DNA of 64,000 nt, taken from the NCBI GenBank assembly GCA_934757155.1, contig CAKVLI010000005.1, forward strand, positions 27,487 through 91,486, in the 5' to 3' direction. The translations under genes were made by a program, and so were the position numbers. Under the pieces are notes generated by a model. The model was not told the DNA's origin. It was given only the letters and a program-made list of their open reading frames with translations, and ran no database searches. This document shows positions 59,757 through 64,000 of this stretch, piece after piece. The DNA is from an uncultured Candidatus Melainabacteria bacterium. Its GTDB lineage: Bacteria; Cyanobacteriota; Vampirovibrionia; Gastranaerophilales; Gastranaerophilaceae. How positions within the stretch are numbered: the first letter of the stretch is position 1; the number at the start of each line of letters is the position of its first letter.

Positions 59757-59776
59757 TTAGTATATTTTTATACTAA
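59757..59776 (-). promoter_or_regulatory. Palindrome adjoining the RBS of the 590-aa gene
   Basis: TTAGTATA, AAAA loop, TATACTAA on the minus strand, immediately followed by GGAG, so it can fold as a hairpin next to the RBS or act as an operator. Confidence 0.42.
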
Positions 59777-59795
59777 AGATAAAACACGTAAAAAA

Positions 59796-60257
59796 TTAAT
59801 TTGTTACTTGATTTTGCAATAAATCACTAACGAATTCAGTTGAATCCAGTACGATTGGTTTTGATTGTTGTGCATAAAAAGATGCTACTTGTTTTTTTGC
59901 AAAATCCATTAAGTCGTTGTTTTCTGTGTTGGTTTTTAAAAGTGAAGAGAAATAATCTCCTACATTAATTTCTTTTATTTCGATAGGTTCAGAAACCTCA
60001 CCTATTTGCTTAGTTTCACCGACTGCTTCAAGTTGATCTTGTGCAGCTTCGGCATGCCCCACGCCGTCGAAAGGTTCAATTTGAAGTCCGGCAGGAATTC
60101 CCATTTCACCTACAAAATTTGAGTTTATGTCGTTAGACTTTGCAGAAGCCTTTTCTAAAAGCTTTGCAAAGGTGTCGTCACTCAGGTCAAACCCTTGTGG
60201 TTTTGTGATTCCACCGCCGACAGATATCTGATTAATTATATTTTCTACTAAACTCAT
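59796..60257 (-). CDS. Unknown soluble protein, 153 aa
   Basis: Begins MSLVENIINQISVGGGITKP. Acidic, mostly helical; the centre has the Gly/Pro-rich GEMGIPAGLQIEPFDGVGHAE. No signal peptide or membrane span. Probably leaderless (TAAAAT, 6 bases, ATG). In one transcript with the 590-aa gene, so the two may act together. Unknown function. Confidence 0.7.
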   Translation of the reverse strand: MSLVENIINQISVGGGITKPQGFDLSDDTFAKLLEKASAKSNDINSNFVGEMGIPAGLQIEPFDGVGHAEAAQDQLEAVGETKQIGEVSEPIEIKEINVGDYFSSLLKTNTENNDLMDFAKKQVASFYAQQSKPIVLDSTEFVSDLLQNQVTN

Positions 60258-60316
60258 ACCCTGATTTTACCTCATTTTTCTTAAAAACATCTCCTCTTAA
60301 AAGTGGAAGTTTATGT

Positions 60317-60322
60317 TATAAT
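60317..60322 (+). promoter_or_regulatory. Extended -10 of the 60343 gene
   Basis: TGTTATAAT (TGn-TATAAT) 20 bases before the ATG, with GGAG between. Confidence 0.5.
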
Positions 60323-60342
60323 GGTCTAAAAACGGAGTGAGT

Positions 60343-60987
60343 ATGAAGAGAATATTTTTGAGTTTAGTATTGATGACGGCTTTTTGCCTAAATGTTTCTG
60401 CGCAGGATTTAACAATTCCGTATAAAAACATTAAAGACGGCGGGAAAATCTGTGTGTCAGATGACGGAACAGTTTGGGCAAATAACAAGAAAGCTCCGAA
60501 ATGTTTCACAAAAAGAGTTTCTGACGGTACGGGCAACTATAGCGAATTTTATTCTCCTCAAGATGAATTTATGTTCTCAACAGGTTGCCAGTACGAATTT
60601 ATACATAAAGGTTCTTTAATCGGATATTCAAATTTTGATTTGAAGTTTTATGAATTCACATTCAAGAATGATGAGTTACAGCAACGAGAACTTACTGTTG
60701 ATGAGGTTCAAGAACTCTTCAAAGGATACAAAATAGTAAAACTTTCGGACTTTAGTGAAAGTACAAATTCTTTGAAACTCAAAAAACGTCATGGTGATTT
60801 TAAACTTATCTTGTTGAATGATACAGATAAATATTTTTATCACTACGGTTTTTCTTCAAATAATGCTAAATTCGACACTTATCTGCTCAAAGGTTTTCTG
60901 AATATCACTAAAAAAGGGATGATACAATTCTCGCACTTTGGAGATAATACCAAAGAAAATCCTTGGTTTATTTTATTGGTCAGATAA
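60343..60987 (+). CDS. Secreted hypothetical protein, 214 aa
   Basis: ATG at 60343, GGAG 5 bases before; an in-frame GTG two codons upstream is less likely. Signal peptide MKRIFLSLVLMTAFCLNVSA, cleaved before QDLTIPY. The mature part is beta-rich. No known domain. Converges on the BaiN-like gene with a 15-base overlap. Confidence 0.72.
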   Translation: MKRIFLSLVLMTAFCLNVSAQDLTIPYKNIKDGGKICVSDDGTVWANNKKAPKCFTKRVSDGTGNYSEFYSPQDEFMFSTGCQYEFIHKGSLIGYSNFDLKFYEFTFKNDELQQRELTVDEVQELFKGYKIVKLSDFSESTNSLKLKKRHGDFKLILLNDTDKYFYHYGFSSNNAKFDTYLLKGFLNITKKGMIQFSHFGDNTKENPWFILLVR

Positions 60988-62115
60988 TATTCCTGTCGAA
61001 GCTATGTATGCGGTAGACCAAGCGTTTTGGAGATTAAATCCTCCGCAGAGACCGTCGATGTTCAAAAACTCTCCTATGCAATAAAGTTTAGGGTGTTTTT
61101 TGACCTCCATTGTTTTTGGATTTATTTCGTTCAGGTTGACTCCGCCGGCAGTAACGGTTTCTTCTCCACGGTTTGCGCCTGTGATATTTAGTTTAAAGTG
61201 GTGGATTTTTTCAAGAATTAACTCCCTTATTTTACCGTTGACGTTGTGAGCTTTTTCCGTTTCATTCATTCCACTCAAAACGTATTTAACCACTTTTTGC
61301 GGAAGGAAATTGCTGAGTATATTTTTAATCTCTTTGTGAGGGTTTGAATTTAGAACCTCTTGAAAATCTTCTAAGGTCGGGCATAAATCTATTTCAATTT
61401 CGTACGGAAATTCGTCAAACGCTTTGACTGATGAGATTTTGTAAATCAAAGGTCCTGAGACTCCAAAGTGCGTGAATAATAAATCTCCTTCAAGCCCTTC
61501 TGAGGTGCAATTTTTTACGACCGTTCCGGAAAGCTCTTTAAAGTTCTCTTTAGTATTCAAACCCACAAGTGACGGTCTGGGAGGAACAATATTGACACCT
61601 ATATTTTCTGCCAAAGAGTAACCCGAATGACCACCAGCCGCAAGAACTACGTGATTAAAAAAATATTCAGCTTTTGTAGTTTTTATTTTGTAACCGTCCT
61701 TGTGAAGCGTTATATTCAAAACCTCTTCTTTTACAACATTTCTCCCAATATGGTCTAATATTTTTTCACGAACAAATTTTGCGCTATTGGCTTCCGGAAA
61801 AATTCTTCCGTCTTCTTGAGTGTAAGTCTTTACACCAAATTCCTCAAATAAATCAAGAGTATCAGAGGTGGAAAATTTTGAAAAAACTGAATACAAAAAT
61901 TTTTCTCCGCGAGGGTAATTTTTCGCTAACTCCCTGAAATCATATTCGGCATGCGCCAAATTGCACCGTCCTCCGCCTGTCGGCAAAAGAGTTCTGAGGG
62001 GAGACCCTTTGTCAAAAATTGTTACGTCGATTCCGGATTTTAAAAGGTAATATGCGCAAATGCTTCCAGACGCGCCCGCACCAATAATTGCGACATTTTT
62101 ATTTATCCTAGTCAT
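60973..62115 (-). CDS. BaiN/HI0933-type flavoprotein
   Basis: 380 aa from the ATG at 62115; an earlier in-frame start lies inside folK. FAD site VAIIGAGASGSICAYYLLKSG at the N-terminus, PTGGGRCNLAH (family hallmark) and CGGFNLQNAWSTAYIAS at the end. Members reduce unsaturated ring compounds such as bile acid intermediates (BaiN), or act on unknown substrates. Function here is only by family. Overlaps folK by 8 bases. Confidence 0.85.
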   Translation of the reverse strand: MTRINKNVAIIGAGASGSICAYYLLKSGIDVTIFDKGSPLRTLLPTGGGRCNLAHAEYDFRELAKNYPRGEKFLYSVFSKFSTSDTLDLFEEFGVKTYTQEDGRIFPEANSAKFVREKILDHIGRNVVKEEVLNITLHKDGYKIKTTKAEYFFNHVVLAAGGHSGYSLAENIGVNIVPPRPSLVGLNTKENFKELSGTVVKNCTSEGLEGDLLFTHFGVSGPLIYKISSVKAFDEFPYEIEIDLCPTLEDFQEVLNSNPHKEIKNILSNFLPQKVVKYVLSGMNETEKAHNVNGKIRELILEKIHHFKLNITGANRGEETVTAGGVNLNEINPKTMEVKKHPKLYCIGEFLNIDGLCGGFNLQNAWSTAYIASTGILSDQ

Positions 62116-62623
62116 CGTCTTCTCTTCTGGTACCGTATAAATATACAATTTCAGGATTTTCAATCGCTTCGTATAGTTCTTCCACCGTTTTATTCAAAAT
62201 CGGATGAACAAAATCGTCTGCGATTTCAAGCATAGGAATAATCATAAATACACGTTTATGAAAGTGCTTATGCGGAATTGTAAGTTTCTGGGTGTTTAAA
62301 ATCAACTTGTCATAAAATATTATATCTATATCAATGGTTCTGTCGGTATAACTTTTTTCGCCTTCAATTCTTTTCCTTCCAAGAACGCTTTCAATCTTTT
62401 GACATTCACGCAAAAGTTCTTCAGGGGTAAATGTGGTCGAAATCTGCACGACTGCGTTTACAAACCATTTTTCAGAATCCATTTGCCAAGGTTCAGTTTC
62501 ATAAAGTGAAGAAGTCGCGACAATATTAATTTCAGGATAAGATTTCAACAAACTTGTCGCTTGTTGTATGTATCCGACTCTGTCGCCTAAATTTGAACCT
62601 AATGATAAATATGCTACAGCCAT
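62108..62623 (-). CDS. folK: 6-hydroxymethyl-7,8-dihydropterin pyrophosphokinase
   Basis: 171 aa, usual FolK length. N-terminus YLSLGSNLGDRVGYI, ETEPW, and the signature DRTIDIDIIFYDK (two metal-binding Asp). Transfers pyrophosphate from ATP to hydroxymethyldihydropterin for folate. Other fol genes are not in view. Possibly leaderless: TTGACA-N16-TATAAA with 8 bases to the ATG. Confidence 0.94.
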   Translation of the reverse strand: MAVAYLSLGSNLGDRVGYIQQATSLLKSYPEINIVATSSLYETEPWQMDSEKWFVNAVVQISTTFTPEELLRECQKIESVLGRKRIEGEKSYTDRTIDIDIIFYDKLILNTQKLTIPHKHFHKRVFMIIPMLEIADDFVHPILNKTVEELYEAIENPEIVYLYGTRREDDD

Positions 62624-62668
62624 AGCCTAATTTTATATTGTAATCACGCTTTTTGTCAATGCAGCACT

Positions 62669-62699
62669 AAAAAAGCTCCGCTTGATAACGGAGCTTTTT
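62669..62699 (-). terminator. Terminator of rpmE
   Basis: AAAAAGCTCCG/CGGAGCTTTTT hairpin, T-run on the minus strand, 17 bases past the rpmE stop. Works in both directions. Confidence 0.85.
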
Positions 62700-62715
62700 A
62701 TAAAATAGATTAAAC

Positions 62716-62916
62716 TTACTTGTTGCCGTAACGTTTTTTGAATCTTTCAACACGACCTTCAGAGTCAAGAATTTTTTGTTGTCCTGTGTAGAACGGGTGA
62801 CAGTTTGAACAAATTTCAACTGTGATATCGTCTGCTACAGAACCTGTTTCGATTTCGTTACCGCAAACACATTTGATAACAGTTTTCTTATAATCAGGAT
62901 GTATTCCGTCTTTCAT
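62716..62916 (-). CDS. rpmE: Ribosomal protein bL31, zinc-binding form
   Basis: 66 aa. Opens MKDGIHPDYKKTVIKC and has the C+ zinc motif: CVCGN and CSNCHPFYTGQQ, so zinc-dependent type. GAAAG RBS. Single gene with its own terminator. Confidence 0.95.
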   Translation of the reverse strand: MKDGIHPDYKKTVIKCVCGNEIETGSVADDITVEICSNCHPFYTGQQKILDSEGRVERFKKRYGNK

Positions 62917-63083
62917 TTCTTACCTTCTTTCTTTCAAGATTCCAAACTTGAATTGTATATTATACTTCGACAAGCAATATTTTAATTTGCTAAAAATTAA
63001 TTTTCAACCATTATAAGTGCTTTACTTATATACAAATATATAAACATGGCTGAAAAGCTTTGTAATATGGAGATTTTAACTTT

Positions 63084-63145
63084 TATGTAACGATTTGTAA
63101 CGATTTTGTTCAAAACCCTAAAGTTTTTAAAAAATATGCCGTTAT
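63084..63145 (+). promoter_or_regulatory. Sigma28-type promoter with HLR1-like direct repeat
   Basis: TAAAGTTT (63119-63126), 11-base spacer, GCCGTTAT (63138-63145). TATGTAAC-GA-TTTGTAAC (63084-63101) is a perfect HLR1 on the complementary strand, ending 17 bases from the -35. Same arrangement as 10081-10142. Confidence 0.75.
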
Positions 63146-63184
63146 ACATGATGCAAAAGGAAAAAGTAAAAAAGGAGTATCAAA

Positions 63185-63538
63185 ATGACAGACGGTATCG
63201 GAAGAATATTTGGCGGCAATAATTACGGTGTTGGTGGTTATGTTCCGCAAAGAAAAGAACAATCTACAGAGGAAGCTCCTGCTCAACAAATGGTTAATCC
63301 TGAAGAAACTCAGGTTGACCCAAACAAAGTTATGGAATTTATGGCAAGTAATAATTTCTTCGTAGCACCTGCTGAAACAACAAGTGTTCCTGCAGAATTG
63401 GATGCGGAAACACAAGATAGAATTTCAGGATATATGGAACGTTTTGAAATGATTTACGGTATCGTTCAAGAAGAGTTCGGTGAAGAACTTGCACCGGCTG
63501 TTATGGATTTGGTAATGGACACTCTAATGGCAGCATAA
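63185..63538 (+). CDS. Unknown acidic protein under sigma28-type promoter, 117 aa
   Basis: AAGGAG 7 bases before the ATG. Gly/Asn-rich start (MTDGIGRIFGGNNYGVGGYV), then Pro/Glu-rich centre and an acidic helical end (MERFEMIYGIVQEEFGEEL, then a final helix). No signal peptide or cysteine. Third member of the sigma28-type promoter set. The flexible N-terminus recalls the 10172 product. Ends before a terminator. Unknown function. Confidence 0.8.
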   Translation: MTDGIGRIFGGNNYGVGGYVPQRKEQSTEEAPAQQMVNPEETQVDPNKVMEFMASNNFFVAPAETTSVPAELDAETQDRISGYMERFEMIYGIVQEEFGEELAPAVMDLVMDTLMAA

Positions 63539-63579
63539 AAAAATTCCTTCGATAAAACTTCTACACTATTTAACATTTC

Positions 63580-63604
63580 GGCTGATGAAAATCAGCCTTT
63601 TTTA
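63580..63604 (+). terminator. Terminator of the 117-aa gene
   Basis: GGCTGAT, GAAA loop, ATCAGCC, then six T. A GNRA tetraloop closes the hairpin. Confidence 0.92.
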
Positions 63605-63749
63605 TTATAAAAAATAAAAAAAATTATAAGAAAAATTTTTGATTTTTATAAAGGTTGTAATTTAATAAAATCAATGACTTATGGCAGATTCACAAAATGA
63701 AAATTTTGTGAAATTTTAACTTTTGTAAAATTAATTTTTAACAAAGGTG

Positions 63750-63777
63750 TTGACATTGAATTTTGACTTGGTATGAT
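63750..63777 (+). promoter_or_regulatory. Strong housekeeping promoter, probably of an rRNA operon
   Basis: TTGACA (63750-63755), 16-base spacer, TATGAT (63772-63777), preceded by a long AT-rich stretch that would act as an UP-element. No gene starts in the next 220 bases. The leader contains an inverted pair (AAACGTGCA and TGTACGTTT), and CTTGAAAACAGAATAG near 63933-63948 resembles leaders of 16S rRNA genes in many bacteria. 16S itself would begin just past the window. Confidence 0.65.
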
Positions 63778-63784
63778 GAGAAAC

Positions 63785-64000
63785 GTTGAAGCCGTTAAGC
63801 AAACGTGCAAGCGACAAAGAGTCTGAGTGACGAAGTTTAGTAATCGCAAGAGTGTACGTTTCAAGCTCAATTTAATCCGAAAGAATAGCACTTATAGAAT
63901 AATATAATTCAAGCTGTTCAATCTGAACCTTGAAAACAGAATAGAATTAAGACGAAAAAACTTGTTAATTCAAAAGCGAATGATAGGACAATGAAAAAAC
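63785..64000 (+). other. Candidate pre-16S rRNA leader, continues out of window
   Basis: No protein frame is supported. Structured, with CTTGAAAACAGAATAG as above and a potential hairpin (63801 with 63862 region). Assigned by position and wording only; the 16S body is not visible. Confidence 0.45.

Noticed and set aside
63679..63891. 70-residue minus-strand frame in the last intergenic region
   Set aside because: No RBS, basic/Phe-rich composition, and it lies opposite the strong promoter and leader.

Overview
The window is AT-rich, gene-dense bacterial chromosome. KdsC (LPS Kdo synthesis), a LysM protein, LspA and a BaiN-type flavoprotein suggest a Gram-negative envelope. L-serine dehydratase (SdaAB/SdaAA) suggests amino-acid fermentation. 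No photosynthesis, phage-structural, tRNA or CRISPR sequence was seen. My best guess is a gut member of Vampirovibrionia/'Ca. Gastranaerophilales' (formerly Melainabacteria), the non-photosynthetic sister group of Cyanobacteria. This rests on overall gene style and on direct-repeat operators resembling the cyanobacterial HLR1 box. No marker gene is complete enough here to prove it.

Layout. 1-10 kb: a truncated helical protein, kdsC, comEC, a family-2 glycosyltransferase, apt, a secreted protein, yqeK and nadD. 10-20 kb: a sigma28-type promoter gene, an SDR, bioB, a split chromate transporter, a MotA/MotB (ZorA/ZorB-like) channel pair, a 1108-residue zinc-ribbon/degenerate cyclase/degenerate ATPase/TPR protein, and rpsP. 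20-32 kb: cca, rsmE, a MATE exporter, a cobalamin riboswitch driving two unknown genes, rqcH, a GIY-YIG gene framed by palindromic repeats, and valS. 32-41 kb: a FliA/WhiG-type sigma factor, divergent from a large LysM protein, then rluD-lspA, a receiver-domain protein, sdaAB-sdaAA and pheS. 42-56 kb: a PurD-like paralogue, a ribbon-helix-helix regulator, an MFS carrier, coaE, an RsuA/RluB-type pseudouridine synthase gene, a thioesterase, gloA, an ABC exporter, rmuC, an OmpR-family regulator, a GHL10-type secreted hydrolase and a PepT-like peptidase. 56-64 kb: a GGGtGRT/IscU-like pair, unknown proteins, folK, rpmE, a third sigma28-type gene, and a strong promoter with a leader that looks like the start of an rRNA operon.

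The most striking pattern is regulatory. A FliA/WhiG-family sigma factor is encoded at 32270-33094. Three promoters in the window (10116-10142, 33193-33219, 63119-63145) match the sigma28 consensus TAAAGTTT-N11-GCCGATAA almost exactly, and each drives a protein of unknown role. All three carry, just upstream, two 8-base direct repeats with a 10-bp period that fit the cyanobacterial HLR1 (RpaB) consensus. A fourth such box precedes the gene at 18719. Related boxes precede five further small genes that share a second conserved element, ACTTTATAtatatgTAAG. This looks like one regulatory circuit (OmpR-type regulator plus sigma28) controlling uncharacterised small or secreted-type proteins, with no flagellar structural gene in sight.

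Other themes are many genes that appear leaderless (TATAAT-N6-ATG), eight tail-to-tail gene pairs overlapping by 4-27 bp, and intergenic space filled with palindromic or dispersed repeats.
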